Assembly: GCF_010015445.1 (NCBI RefSeq)
Contig: NC_053134.1
Location: 11,205,265 to 11,269,264 of the forward strand
Reading direction: 5' to 3'
Length of the DNA stretch: 64,000 nucleotides
Source of the DNA: Perca fluviatilis
Lineage: Eukaryota > Chordata > Actinopteri > Perciformes > Percidae
Below the pieces are notes generated by a model. That model saw nothing but the letters and a program-made list of their open reading frames with translations. It was not told where the DNA came from and ran no database searches. The translations under genes were made by a program, and so were the position numbers. Positions 10,201-23,200 of this stretch are shown in pieces. Position 1 is the first letter of the stretch. The number at the start of each line of letters is the position of its first letter.

Positions 10201-13200
10201 TTGCATTCAGTAAATGTGCACATATATTGACATTCTCAATCAATGAGGAGAAGCTAATTTAACATTATGGGTGCTGCACCTGTAAAAAAGCACTCCACAG
10301 ATCCAAAAAGAGATAAAGAAATACTCTAAATAACCATCAATTCTTTCTGAAGAAAGACATTACCTCATCTTCTTTATATTGCGGCAGGCAGCACTGCAGT
10401 CGCACTGCGACATCTTCAACAACATAATCAGATATGGACAGTGGTGAATCAATAGTCAGTTGGACGCATCAGAATGCTGTCCCACTTATAAATCAATCAA
10501 TGTCCTACAAAAGGCCATGACAGAGAGCTTCCGCTGTATAACAATTCCCAGACAACTTTCAGTAGACTGGCTAATCAATCAGAATCCTGCAGAGGAACGC
10601 AATGACCATTGAGATGATGGCATTTGTTGTCCCAACAAACCACATTAAAGGAATTGACTTGAGAAGCTCAACAATGCATTATTTCAAACTATCAATGCAC
10701 AGCTGACAACTTGGCCAGAGGTTACAATTTCACACCATCTACCATCATCCAGGTCTGTGGCTGGTGTATTGATCTGTTTTCATGTGCTGCCAGTTGTCAA
10801 ATGTGTATGCCTACTGATGACAGCTGGGATCACTTGTATCCTAGACTGCATTAAATAGCAATATTTCCATTGTGTTGCCACTGATGATAATGGAGTAAAC
10901 TTGGCATAGCTGGATTTTACTGCAGAAACTCATTGTATTTACTTAGAAGCATAATCCAGTTTATCTGATTGTCCCACCCCACTTTTTCTTGAATGTCATT
11001 CAAACTTTACCAACTTATTTACCTGATGAAATCAGGACTCACTGAGCAGGAAGCTTTTGACCATATATTTCTTCAAAAATCATTGAAGATCAGATGGAGG
11101 CGATATGTAGAATTACCCAGTTTGACTACAGTATGTTTGGGGGGGAGGAATTCTTCCACATTTAAATACTTTCTATCAAACTTTATATGACTTAGGTCAG
11201 TTAACTTTTGACCCTTCTAGTCCAAAACCACCTGCAATTGTTAATATTATTGTAGACCCATTTATTTGGAATTATTTAGGAAATTAATGGTTGATTAACA
11301 TCTATTAGAAGCTACAATGATTAGTCTGGTAATTAGGAAATTAAAATACACTTATTAAGTGTTAAAATCATTAATTAGTTTCAGCTGTGAGCTGCCTCAG
11401 AACTAATGCAGGATGGATACAGCATCAATGCTAAATACGGGACAATTAAAATGGCTTTATGCAACTAGTCCTGTAATTCTTTGAAAATGATCACAAGAAT
11501 TACAGCAAAATTAATAAGGAATGATTGCATAGGTGCACTGAAGTTTAGTCTAAGGGGTTCTTATGAGACCTTTTAATCATGTGCGCACACAGACTAACTG
11601 AATATTCTACACCAGCAAGTAAATGAACGATAGGCCTTCCCATCTCCCCATCAGGCTTTAACAACAGCACATAACTCAAAAATCTCATACACACTGTCTA
11701 AATAGCGTATATGTCCTTGATGTATTAGACTGCCATTAATGATTACTGACCCACGGTGATTTAGATTGCTGAAAGAGCACTGTGGAATGATTGATGAACT
11801 GGTTGCATTAAGATCAGTACATTGTTTGGCACTTAGCATACACACACACCTTGTTGATATATTTAAATGCAATGTCATTTATGATTTTGCTTAATGCCTT
11901 GAGGATCTATCATTCATGTGAGAAAAGAAGCTCAGAATTGTCTATGGAATGACTCTAATACCATTAGCTGTTTATTACTGATATTGTGTTTTGAACACAG
12001 TGTTATTTATGCTCCCAGATTTTAGTCAAAATTGCCATCACTCTCAAGTGGCTTGAATGGATCGCAGCGAGAGGGCAATAATGCCCTGTGGTCGTAGCAA
12101 ACTATAGCAACAGAAAACAGAAAGCTTTAGAATCACACAGTTGGCAGGGAAACTACCACCACTGTGACTGTGCCACCGCTGCTCCCCTCTCAAACGCCTA
12201 AGATTGATGTGTTCATTTAACATTAGCCTCCAGCACCACAAAGAGGATAAGCACCTGGGCTCTAAAAATACCTCCTTTTCAGAACATGTGAGGAAGAGAA
12301 AGTCAGATGAGTGAAATTATACTTCAAATGGAACCCCATTCATATTACACTGTGCTTCTTGCCAGCAATCCACTGTGTTCACAGTAATGCCTGGCTTGCT
12401 ACTGAAATATTGATATTCATATGGAAATGCTACCCTTTATTAACATAATAACATAAACAAATTGGGGATTTGATTTCGGTCCAAGGATTGAGGCGGTGGG
12501 GCACTTTTGGCAAGCTCACTAGTCAACAGCTGTGCGTCTCAGCCCAGCATGATGTGCTTATACAGCTTCAGTCAAGGAGCTTTTGGAGCTGTATTTTTGT
12601 CTATACAGTAAGATAATACGTGTGTGTGTGTGTGTTGATGGTTTCTTGTGGGGGTTAGTGGAGTGTGATTATATATCTTTAAGCTTGTTGTCAGTGTAAC
12701 AGTGCCATGCAGGGCTTACTCATTTTTTTCTTTCTTTCATAGTCCACGAGCAGCCCCTGGGAATCAAAAGCCAACAATTAGCTGAGCTGCGTCAGCCATT
12801 TAAGGCTTTTCAAAATTGCTTGTTAATGAAAATAGTATCACAGAGGCTAAAAAGTGGCTACTGTTCAAGACTATCTTTTTTCTGCAAAGGATTTGCTTTT
12901 ATTCCGATAATCCTTCTCTAACATCAGTTCATTTACAGTACATTATAAGTGTGTGTGTGTGTGTGTGGCGGTGTGGGTGGGTGACTGTGGTACATACACA
13001 ATTCAACAAGTGCACAAGTAGCTGCTATTTTGCTCAATAACCCTCGATTCCAGTCGCTCCACTAGAGATGAGGTAGCTGGTAAAGGTCACACACTTAAAA
13101 TAGATCCTACCTAGTATGGGCAAATGGCTGCTGGAGGAGAAAAAAAAAGGTCTAACGAGTCTAGTCCCACTCCTTCAAACAGCATGTTTTTATCTTTTTA

Positions 13201-13747
13201 TGGAGATATTATTCAGCAGCCATGTCCCCTCTCACCACTCAGTGCTTCTCTCCATGTAAGTGAGATGGAAAGAATGGGGATGTGGTCAGTTAGTCATGTC
13301 TAAGAAGACCTTGGAGGACCAGGGAGCTTTGCCGCCGGGACTTGACAGTATGAAGCTGATAGATTGGTTTGCCCAGCAGACAAGCTCAGGCAAAAAAAAA
13401 AGCAAGACACCATGACCACACCTGGGACATTAAATCACACTTGAATATCATTAACGGTGATTGCTCTTGGGGACAGGCGCTAATAGGTCCATTTCACACT
13501 AAAACAACTTGGAGGAAGAGTATATCACATCCAGGTAAAATCTAAGTGGATTGCAAGAGCATGCCATGTGATTTTCTGGGTAAAACAATACTAAATGTAA
13601 TCACACTGAAGATGCACTCCAGAAGGACCATATGCAGAGAAAGCAACTGCATAATGGCAGTGACATAATATACTATATGTACAGTCCCATTGAAACTGGG
13701 AATAAATTAGAATAGAATAGTGGGGTTTCAGACTAGTACTATGTATT
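10201..13747. other. Non-coding stretch with two short GT runs
   Basis: No coding region is supported. Short GT runs occur at 12620-12635 and 12949-12967. The segment 11240-11540 is rich in ATTA/TAAT cores and direct near-repeats such as AGGAAATTAA (about 11278 and 11336), and could be regulatory, but this is only an impression. Confidence 0.4.
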
Positions 13748-13870
13748 GGGGCTGTAGCTAACAATATTTTTTATGATGAATAATCTGGTAATTAGTTTTT
13801 TGATTAATATTTTTTTCTGAATATCAGAAAATCAGTAAATGTGATATGTCAGTACAGTTTTAATCACCCA
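13748..13870 (+). mobile_element. Remnant of a common teleost hAT-like non-autonomous repeat
   Basis: It starts GGGCTGTAGCTAACAAT and continues with alternating GATTAATC- and TTAGTTTTTTGATTAAT-like blocks. From memory this arrangement belongs to a widespread fish DNA-transposon repeat. Only the end of the element is present, and the match is decayed. Confidence 0.45.
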
Positions 13871-14332
13871 GAAATAACAGACTAGTTTTGAGTTTTCAAA
13901 GAGAGATCTTTGTTGCACAGATGAAATAACACCAGTGACTTTGTAGTCCCGCCACCCCTGCAGCTTCCTCTGTGTTCCCATCATTCTTGCATACAATCAT
14001 TCAGCGGCCATCAAAAAGGCAGCAACAGACACAATTCCATCTGCCTGACGTGAAGGACAAATGACAGTGGTGCGTTTGATTAATGTGCCCTCTGGTGAGA
14101 GAAGCCCCATGCCGTTCCACCGTTTATTCTGAAATCTTATCTGTGTCAGGTGCTCCAGGGGTACCACACTACTCCTTCCATACTCATCAGTCCCCAAAGC
14201 ATCTAATGAAAGGAAGAAAAGCAGGAGATCAGCTTTGCTAATTAGGCAGATTTTAGCATGTTCATTCTAATCTAAGCAAACGCCGTGCTGCACGCTCCAA
14301 CCAACAGCTAAATGACCTGTGCAGATGTACTT
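13871..14332. other. Non-coding stretch, nothing recognised
   Basis: No gene or repeat was recognised between the hAT-like remnant and the SINE. Confidence 0.4.
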
Positions 14333-14560
14333 GGGGGAGGCTGTGGCTCAGTGGTAGAGCGGTCCCCTGGCACTCGGAAGGTTGGTGGTTCGATCCCTTC
14401 CCTGCACCATCGGAGTGTAAGTGTGTGTGAATGTTTATCTGATGAGCAGGTGGCAACTTGTACGTGTGAGACAGTGTGAATGGTTCCTGTACTATGTAAA
14501 AGCGCTTTGAGTAGTCGTTAAGACTAGAAAAGTGCTATATAAAAACAGTCCATTTACTGA
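14333..14560 (+). mobile_element. tRNA-derived teleost SINE
   Basis: A tRNA-like head carries an internal RNA polymerase III promoter: box A TGGCTCAGTGG at 14344-14354 and box B GGTTCGATCCC at 14387-14397. The body has the familiar fish segment AGCGCTTTGAGTAGTCGTTA followed by ACTAGAAAAGTGCTATATAA, and it ends CAGTCCATTTACTG. This layout is a tRNA-derived SINE mobilised by a LINE. The head alone might score as a tRNA, but it lacks a clean cloverleaf and is fused to the SINE body. The copy is nearly complete, with about 30 bases missing or changed between head and body. Confidence 0.85.
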
Positions 14561-14587
14561 TTGCAATCTCTTAGTTATACATCTTAA

Positions 14588-14914
14588 CGGTCCCATGGCA
14601 TGAAAATTTCACTTTATGAGTTTTTTTTAATATGAGTTCCCCCAGCCTGACTATGGACCCCCAGTGGCTAGAAATGGCGATAGGTGTAAACCAAGCTCTG
14701 GGTATCCTGCTCTGCCTTTGAGAAAATGAAAGCTCAGATGGGCCAAGCTGGAATCTTGCTCCTTATGAGGTCATAAGGAGCAAGGTTACCTCCCCTTTCT
14801 CTGCTTTGCCCGCCCAGAGAATTTAGCCCGCCCATGAGAAAGAGAGCGACATCATGGCTTGCAAACAAGCAAAGTGGCAGTTGGTCAAGGCCACACCCCC
14901 ACCCTCCACCTTGA
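14588..14914 (+). mobile_element. 5' part of a non-autonomous DNA transposon (fish MITE)
   Basis: It starts directly after a TTAA (14584-14587) with CGGTCCCATGGCATGAAAAT. It contains the block AAAGTGGCAGTTGGTCAAGG followed by CCACACCCCCACCCTCCACC that I recall from a dispersed percomorph repeat. The expected inverse end (ATGGGACC) was not found downstream, so this is a truncated copy. The family name is uncertain. Confidence 0.5.
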
Positions 14915-15222
14915 ACAAAATGCAAAACATATTTTTTATTCAGTGTCTTGTCTAAGCCTAGTAAAGGTGTGTTTGCTGATAGGGTATATGTCTTTGACGC
15001 CATCCAAAGTGTGTATAAATCTTTTCATGTATTTCTGTTTACTGCACATGATCCTTTTAGTATTGTAGAGTCTGAATATTTCTCCAGCAAGCATCTTCAA
15101 AAGTGCCAGATCTGAAGAAGGTTTAGCACCAAAACTGGACTAATTACTCAAGTTAGGAGTTGGCAACGCAGGAGCTTTGGAGATTTGGAGGATAATCAAA
15201 GGGCTGAAGAGATTAAGGATTC

Positions 15223-15300
15223 CTTAAAGGTCCAGTGTGTAACATGTTTAGTTGTTCATTATCAAAATCTGTGTTGCCCGTTCACAAACTTGTCCTTTTT
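15223..15300 (+). mobile_element. Terminal fragment of a DNA transposon starting TTAAAGGTCCAGTGTGTAAC
   Basis: The terminal motif at 15223-15242 is one I recall as the inverted end of a common fish MITE. No partner end (ACACTGGACCTTTAA) was found within reach, so only one end is recognisable and the right limit is arbitrary. Confidence 0.4.
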
Positions 15301-16474
15301 CATGAATATTTACCACCACCATCAATTCCAAGTATTCCTTTTGGCTTGAAATTTTACATTTGCATTCGCATGAACTGGGGTAGACGCTCCATAAAGAAAT
15401 TTGGGGAGGAGAACAACAGCATTATGCTGTGCAATTACAAAAGAGATGTTTCCTCATGCAGCTTTGTGGACAGGTCAAGGCCCCTGTCAAAACACAACGA
15501 GAGGATTTGTGTTCAGGCTGACAATATTAGGTCCTCTTGACATTTCTGATGGATCTGTGTTGTTCCCTGAATATTTAATCACTCACCCTCAGTGTGGCAC
15601 AAAGTAGATGGACAGCAGTTTAAGCCTCTGTAGTTACATAAAAGATTAATTCACATGTGCTTCAAAAAAAATAACGTTAAAGTCCCTCTCCAGACATGTT
15701 TCAAAGTATGTAAAAATATTCTGTTATGATTAATATTTAGTTTAACATGGTTTTCCCCATATAAAAATAAAACAAAACTCTGAAACAGGGATGGAAGCAG
15801 ATCTACATGTTTGAACCTCAAGCCAGATTCAGGGGCGGCGGGGCAGCCTTCTTGTGGACGGCCTGCTCACAAAGTCCCACGGGCAGAAAGCTGTCTCTCG
15901 GGGCCCAGGCAGCCCGCTCATGAAGCTCCATGGGTGGGCAGCATGATTGCAAAGCTGCACGAGTTTGCAATCTGCAACTACAGTTTTGGTGTCCTTACTG
16001 AACCCGGCGTCAGTCAGACCCTATTCTCGCTTTGCCAGATCCTCCTCCAAAGCACGCTGGAGGAGAGTCCGGCTACTGCACATAGCATTCGGGTATGGAA
16101 GGAAAACGTGCTCTGGTTTATTGTTGAGTTCTTTCTTGTAGTTACATATATACTACTGCAATTTATTACAATGTTACAATATTACAATGGAATTTACTAA
16201 TCCTAAAATATATTCGAAAAAACTTGAGATTAAAATAGACAGCACATAATGACAATGAAATCATATGAAGGTAAATATATGAAGAATAGCAATTACTTCC
16301 AGGTGACAAGAAGCAAAAGGATTTATGAGATAAAGGTAAATTTGTTTTGCAGAATGGGCTAAGCCTGTAGATAGGAGACAGTAAGAAAGTACAAACATTG
16401 GGAAGTGCAACATTCAGAGGCACCAACAAAACACATTAAACCAACACTATAAGTAAACAGGAAGGTACAACTTT
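15301..16474. other. Non-coding stretch, nothing firm recognised
   Basis: A 129-codon open frame (15811-16200) in a GC-richer patch has no recognised domain, no supportive splice context and an overlapping competitor frame, so it is not called as a gene. Confidence 0.4.
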
Positions 16475-17036
16475 GCTTTACTTTACTTCTTTCTCCACTT
16501 ACTCTACTCTTACTAAAGGAGGAGGTGCTGATATCCTTACTAAGTATCAATAACAGACTTTAAAAGTACTTTATCATAGGTAAAGTTTCTGCATTGAAAA
16601 TGCTACTCAAGTAAAAATATGTTTTATCAGCATAATGTAGTTAGAGTTTTAAAAGTAAAATTCTATGAGAGTGTGATTCTATTGTATAAGATTATTATTA
16701 CTGATGCATTAACGGGTTAGCACTCGACATTCAGAACATTAATAGAGCAGCAATCAAATTTGTGAAGATATAGTGGTCCAGTGGCATCCTGAGCAGAGAA
16801 TGGCGTCACACTCCCTCTGTGTGTGTTGTAACAGCAACTCTGTTCTTTGTTTGGATAGCCGGTCCGACCGTGAAAAACATATGTTCACATAATTTACCTT
16901 TCATATCATATGTAGTACCTAGTAAATAGAGCTGTCAAATAAATGTAGTGAAATTAAAAATACATTATTTGATATTATTGGAGTAGAAGCATGAAGTACA
17001 GCCCTTGAGTAAATGTACTGAGTTACATTCCACCAT
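16475..17036 (-). mobile_element. hAT-like non-autonomous element remnant (AGTA-rich ends)
   Basis: On the minus strand the right end reads CAATGGTGGAATGTAACTCA and continues through several ACTCAAGTA/AGTACTT-type steps, then ATTTATTTGACAGCTCTATT. This matches, from memory, a fish hAT-related repeat. The other end at 16475-16560 shows the same TTTACTT/AGTACTT texture. No clear 8-bp target duplication was found. Confidence 0.5.
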
Positions 17037-17555
17037 TGAGTTTACTTGACTTTGCTTTGCTTTACTTACATTAATTATCATCTTTATGATAATGTAAATG
17101 GGCCGGATTTAACCAAATTCATCTGCTGTCCCCGGGCAAAAAAGAGACTAAAAATACATTTAAGCACACATTAATCAAGTTACAGCAACCTATTAAACAT
17201 TAGTTATATAAGTCATATGACAACTTCACAATAACAGACGAGATTAACCATTCAAAAAGGTCAACACAATGTAGCATTTCAAAAAATTACAAGAAGCACA
17301 TAACACACGTAAAACAGAAACTGCATATAGGGCAGCTAATGTTACACATGAAATATAGCAGGCAGACTTGATACAGAGAATTATCATATACTGTATTATG
17401 TAAATCAGGTCACACAAATGGCGATGATATTCATCTTACACGTTGTTGGCGCAAACTTACAAATGTCCGCGATAGTTTAAATTATTCAGACAACTCCGAT
17501 CGGTGCAGCAGGCTTTTATGGTCCAACCCATGTTGGCATGAATCATTCCTGCTTA
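17037..17555. other. Non-coding stretch, nothing recognised
   Basis: AT-rich DNA with no gene, RNA or repeat that I can name. Confidence 0.4.
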
Positions 17556-17655
17556 TGTGTCCTTGAGCAAGACACTGAATCTCTTCCAGGGCTGCTTTTG
17601 TATAGCTGAAGTGGAAAGAGACTTTTCTTTGTACGATCAATAAAGTATCACTTTA
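17556..17655 (+). mobile_element. 3' fragment of a SINE
   Basis: The phrase TGTCCTTGAGCAAGACACTG and the tail ATCAATAAAGTATCACTTTA are typical of fish SINE bodies and LINE-derived tails. The tRNA-like head is missing. Assignment is from memory of the motif only. Confidence 0.45.
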
Positions 17656-19736
17656 TTTTTATGAAAGTTGCCCCGGGCTTTTACACTGGCAACTTGTTTT
17701 CAGCATCAGTTGTAATAGAATGTTTGCTTGGTCGCTCACATTTCTCTCGTGTGTAACAGCAGTATGTGTGGTAAACTGCCCAGCATAAATGCTTTAATCA
17801 ATTTCCTCTCTATTGCTGTAGACCCTAAAGAGTGCATAAACACACTGGTGTCAGCTGGTGATTACAGAGGACATAATTGTAAAAGATGTAGAAAAGTGGC
17901 ATGGAGAGTTGGAAGGCATATAAGGCGGTTGTGTCTGTAAAAACACATTACTACTTGAGGATGGGAACAGTTTTCCAATAGTAAAATACAAAACAACTAC
18001 AGCCCTGGCAAAGTTGTTTGATGTCAGGCCAGTTTCAGCCCACAGAGAGCAGTGTAGCAATGATATTCTGACCCTACAAGTAAATGCAGGACTTGGAGAG
18101 AGAGTTTGATTTTTAGGGAATTTGCTTGCTCTTTATAAGTTGCAGTTTAAATCAGTGGGATGTTTTAAAAAAATGCTTTTCTTTGCATGAGAGAACAGTC
18201 AAATATATAACAGTGAAATAATCATAGTCCTTAAAACTTACATTTTATATTAATGCCCTTTGCGTTTTACTGTATGTATGTTGACATAGAGATTAATGCA
18301 TTGACCAACTTAACTGCCTAAATTAACCTCATTAGCAATAGTAGTTATATTTAATGGTGATTATGGAAGCACAGTTCGTTGGCAGCTCAAGCGCCCCTTT
18401 TTCTTTTTAAGTCATACCTTGAAGATTCTGCCTTGTAGAAGCTCTTATTATTCGGGGCAGCTCAGATTATTCTCAATGACACCTGAAACCCGAATAGATG
18501 CCAGTCGTGATGACTATTTCAAAGAAAAATAAAGAATAATTGTTTTTTGAAGATAAGGGCCGAAGTATAATAGGTATCTCTTTCTCATGTGCGCAAATGT
18601 GTGGTTGAATGCATGAGTGTGACTTTTTTTGCCTGTTTTTAAATTTGTGAGATTTGTTTTTTGTCTGTAGCTCAAGTTTGATAAATTGACTATCTCTTTC
18701 AGACTTATTTCCCGTATAGGCTCAGACTCTGTATGGAGTGGTACACATATGCACACGGTTGAGTGTGTATAGGTGTGTGTGTAAAATAAAAACATAGTGT
18801 GTTAATGTGTGTATATGTGTTGAAACCTGGACTCCATGTCCCCTCAGCGGAGTGTCGCTCCTGCTTAGACCCCATTTGAGCTCAATCCAAAGTGAGCAGT
18901 GCTGGCCCATTCTGCAGCCTCAGTTCCTCTGGTAAATGGCTGGCTGAGTGGCGGTAATTGCCTCCCGCCCTGCCAGTTCACGCTTGGAACAGCCGCACAG
19001 AATATATCGCTGAGATTGGAACCATAGCTCCCATTGGATTAAACTAAGCAAGGTGGGGTGTCCCGGATGCCACCCCATACCTCGCTCTCGCAGTGAGGCT
19101 CAGTACCCTAATATATGGAGACACAGGGCCGCAGACCTTGAGCAAGGTCATTTTCCAATGAGTCGCAGACTTAGGAGAGAGATGTTTACTTATTTAAACA
19201 GAAAGGTCATTAGCAGGAGACATAAAGAAGCTTTGACAAATGAAGTCAAGCCCAGTTAATGTTCCATTCTTGGAAAGAGGAGGCGGTAGCTGAAAGAAGA
19301 TGAAAAAATAAATGGAAAATTGCTGTATACTCGATTCCCTCAGTAAGAGCAGAACCAGAGCAGGCATCTTGAGAATAAAAGAAATAAACAGAAGTATATT
19401 GCATATATACACAACAGTGTTTTTCTTTCATACGCCTCAAACTGCCAACATATCCCAAACAGCCCTCAGGCAACAACTCATTTGATTCCCATCCAATATT
19501 GTATTCTCAATATATATGACGGTGTGATGCTTTTTTCTTGCAATTCCAGCTCAGACATCTGTTTGTATGGATAAATAGATGGGGGGAGAATACTCAAGAG
19601 GGTCTTGGCTATTGAGAAAATGCTTGCGTGACTTCCCATCCCCCTAACACTTTTGCTTTCTCAGTACATCTTGCCCTGGAGGACACAAGTGCATAACTGG
19701 CACATGCAAATCTCCCACCTACAGTGCTACACTGTA
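17656..19736. other. Non-coding stretch, nothing recognised
   Basis: No coding region is supported. Imperfect GT-rich sequence occurs near 18750-18820. Short open frames lack any domain. Confidence 0.4.
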
Positions 19737-19779
19737 ACACACACACACACACACGCACACGCACACGCACGCACGCGCA

Positions 19780-19815
<36 letters not shown>
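19737..19815. repeat. (CA)n microsatellite with GCAC interruptions
   Basis: CA dinucleotides interrupted by CGCACG and ATAC steps over 79 bases. Interruptions suggest an older, more stable locus than the pure GT runs elsewhere in the window. Confidence 0.93.
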
Positions 19816-19818
<3 letters not shown>

Positions 19819-20155
19819 TCTCATTTATGCATATGCAAACATACGTGGTTATATATGCATGGACAAACATACACAGGCCCCAGGCCCATTCACATGCTAG
19901 CTGGTAGCGTACGGTCACATGTGTTGGTCAAAGATGTGTAAAAGCACACTTGGATATGTCAGTGTGGTTTCTTAATTAATGCAAATAATGTGAATGTGTG
20001 ACAGAGGGGAAAGACAAGGTGTGTACAGGAGGATGAAGGATGAGTGCACCAAGACTAGGCATGCGTGAGTGTGTTAATGTGCAGATTTGCAGTATACGTA
20101 GAAGTGGCTGCTTACCACATGTCTGCGTATAAAAGAGGGCTTAGTAGAGATGGCA

Positions 20156-20158
<3 letters not shown>
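19816..20158. other. Non-coding spacer between two dinucleotide arrays
   Basis: Sequence rich in TGTG and ATGCAT steps; no gene or named repeat was recognised. Confidence 0.4.

Positions 20159-20230
<72 letters not shown>
20159..20230. repeat. (GT)36 microsatellite
   Basis: A pure GT run of about 72 bases followed by a degenerate GT-rich tail to about 20270. Confidence 0.95.
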
Positions 20231-20231
<1 letters not shown>

Positions 20232-23200
20232 GGGTGTGGGTTGTGTGGGGTGTGTGTTTTTGTGTGTGCGGTCTGTCTCAGGGGACCCCCTTACCCCCAG
20301 CTCATCAAAGTAGCATATTAAAATGAGATGACTCAGACTGATGATGACGCTGTGAGACCTGCTGCCCCAGCAGTGTTCCAAAGGATAACATGTAAGTCTC
20401 ATTCTTGTCTCCCTCTACCCTGCTCTCATTTTTGGTCAAATGAGGAGAAGACATTGGTGATAGCTGCACTCACGTACTCATACAGACACAGAAATAATAG
20501 GATATTCTGACCATATGTGACACAGACCTGGCCTTTTGCTGTTTTGAGAATATAATCAGTGAAAATACAGCCAAAGTTACGCTTGTGTATTTTCTACATT
20601 AAAACACAATATACATTGACAACACTGATGTTACTAGCTATGCTACTTGTTTCTTGCTGCTTCCAGTTTTGTGTTGAGATTGGCTAAGAATGTTTTAGAC
20701 CAATCTGTACTCAAAGCACAGTATAAAATTGGTGTAATCTCATCTAACTTTTGTTAAGAAAGCCAACAAGCATATTTTCCCAAATGTCCGTTTGTCCTTT
20801 AATCATGTCTTACCACATATTAGAATCACAGAGAGTAATCCACGATGACGTAAGAGCAGCTGTACGGCAGATGTTGTGACCCACTTTCTTGACGGGTATG
20901 GATTACGAGTGATTATTCAATGTTTAATCAGATTTGCATATGCGATCACAGATAGGTGTGAAAGACAAGTGGTCTGCCAACGGTGACCCTAAAGGTGGTT
21001 CATATGTTAGCAAAAAATGTAACTGTGGCAGAATGCTTTGTGGGACATGGATGCATGGAGGGTTTCTCCCAGAATGAGTCTCCCTTTTTGAACAGAAATG
21101 TTGTTGAATCACATGCAAAAATACACCAAATTGTTTGACAGATACTTGTTAAACTTTTGATGAATTTGGGAAACCTTTCGCCACCACCAACCTGTCACAG
21201 TCACACTCATTTTCTCTTGCTAAATCTGCATGCCTGGTAGCATCATGGCTTGGCAGAATGCTAATCCTGCATAAAAGTAAAGCTTTCTGAAAGACGTTGA
21301 AAAACAAGCCAAGTGAAATTATACTTTTCTTGTGGTTTAAAAAGAAAATTGTCTAGCTATTGAATGTGAAAGTTTGCAAAACGATTTTACATAAAATGAA
21401 AACAAGACAAGAAAGCAGGACAGATAATAGTTTGAATGCATTTTATATGTACACCTTTTCAGAATTTTTAACTCATCTAACCTATAAGAGCTTCAGAAAT
21501 CAACTTTGACAGCTTTATTTTTGCCTGTTTGTTTGCATGATTTCTGACATTTGCCACCAGCATGGGGATTCTCTAGCAAAACCATCATTGAAATAAATCG
21601 TTAATGACCTTTAGTGCCTAAGAGGGCTCCTAACCATGGCCGGGCGGGGACCCAGTGTGATGGGCACTGAGCACCCGAGTGAGTACAGACGTTCCACTCT
21701 AATAGTGCTGAATATATATGCCCTTGACATGACAAAGAGAGGTGGAGGGCTGAAAGTGGTCACATTGCATTAGCATCGAGCAGGCTTGACTGGCTGACAG
21801 GGCAGTCTGACTAGAGCCCAGTGGTGGTAAAGGCAGTGCGGAGGAGGTGAGGGGCAGAGGGTCTACCATCCTTGGGGCATTACACAGGACAGTCGGATGG
21901 GGTCAGTCAGCAAAACCAAGCAACCACCCATCAATAATTAAATCAGTCACAGTCAATATATTTTGGCATGAGCGCCTGAGCACTTTGATCACAACAGAGG
22001 TCCCCCACAACTGGCATCAAAGAGGATACATTAAGCTGCTTCTTTGACAAAGACTGAACTAGCTGCTACATGTATGTAGTGATCTGCATAACTGCTTAAA
22101 GAAATGTGTGTGTGCATGTGTGTACACCCTTCTCCAACTGTCTGCTTTTTCCTCTTTTCAAAGAGAGTGTGCACAGCATCAGTCCATTGCTCTTTATGAA
22201 GAGGATGGGTTTTCACCAGAGCTGTGGTCCCTCTGTCAAATTAGATTAAGGGCTGCTTACTCATTATTGACAGGAGCCGCTTGCAGTAATGACCCATATT
22301 GAGAGAGTCATTTACTTTGATGGTAAGAACACAGGCTACGCTGGGCAATTCCCACAGCACATCTCTTTAGGGTGAAAAAAAAACCCTATGATGGCCAATA
22401 GACTTTTGTGAATTATTGCACATCACAATACCATTCTGCGTCTGACCACGTTTGATCTAAAAGCGTCTATCTGATGGGTCTTTTTTCCCACTCGCCTTCT
22501 TTGGCCCACCCTCAAGTCAGTTGACAGGGAGGTTAGACTTCATAAAAGCCCCTGGGAGTGTGTGCCAGCATTACATTTGTTTGAGTTGGAAAGATGACAG
22601 AAGTCACATTTAATTACGGGGTTCTTGTGTCAACTGAGGAGATAAGGGGGTATGTTATGAATGCATGATGCATACAAAATGAGTAAACTGTAGAGTCTGT
22701 TCTCCTCCACATTCGAAAATATATCTGACCTTTGGGCTGCATTGTAAAGCACAAAGTGATTTTTTTTTATGCTTCAGAATTAATTTCTCTTCCACACACT
22801 GTCTGCAGCTTGGTTTGTGCATCCATGCATTGTGTGCCATCGTGTGTGTGTTTACATTATCTGTTTGCACACCTGCTTCAATGTCTGTTGTGCATTTCTG
22901 ATTGTAAAGCATTCCAGAGCCCAAGAGCTATGCAGCCACCCTGCACATTCAGCAGGGTGCCCAATCGTCTGGGAAGGAAGAATCCTGATATTGTGTGCAG
23001 CACGATGTGATTAACACTAGCCAGACTGCCAGAAGAGGCAGCTCTGTGCCCCTGATTATTAGCTATAATACATGGAGTGCACTCTTAAAACATACCAGTC
23101 CACTTATCCATTAGGAGCCAAGTTAAACAAGTGGGAAGTCATTTTCATCCTATTGTTAAACTCCTATTCAGATTAGATCTACAAGGAAAATAGTGCACTA

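Noticed and set aside
9980..10262. Poly-Phe and poly-Lys ORFs
   Set aside because: They are produced by homopolymer runs of doubtful sequence quality.
14333..14405. Functional tRNA gene
   Set aside because: Boxes A and B are present, but the sequence continues into a SINE body and tail and does not form a clean cloverleaf.
15811..16200. 129-codon ORF in a GC-richer patch
   Set aside because: Two overlapping frames are open in the same place and neither shows a known domain.
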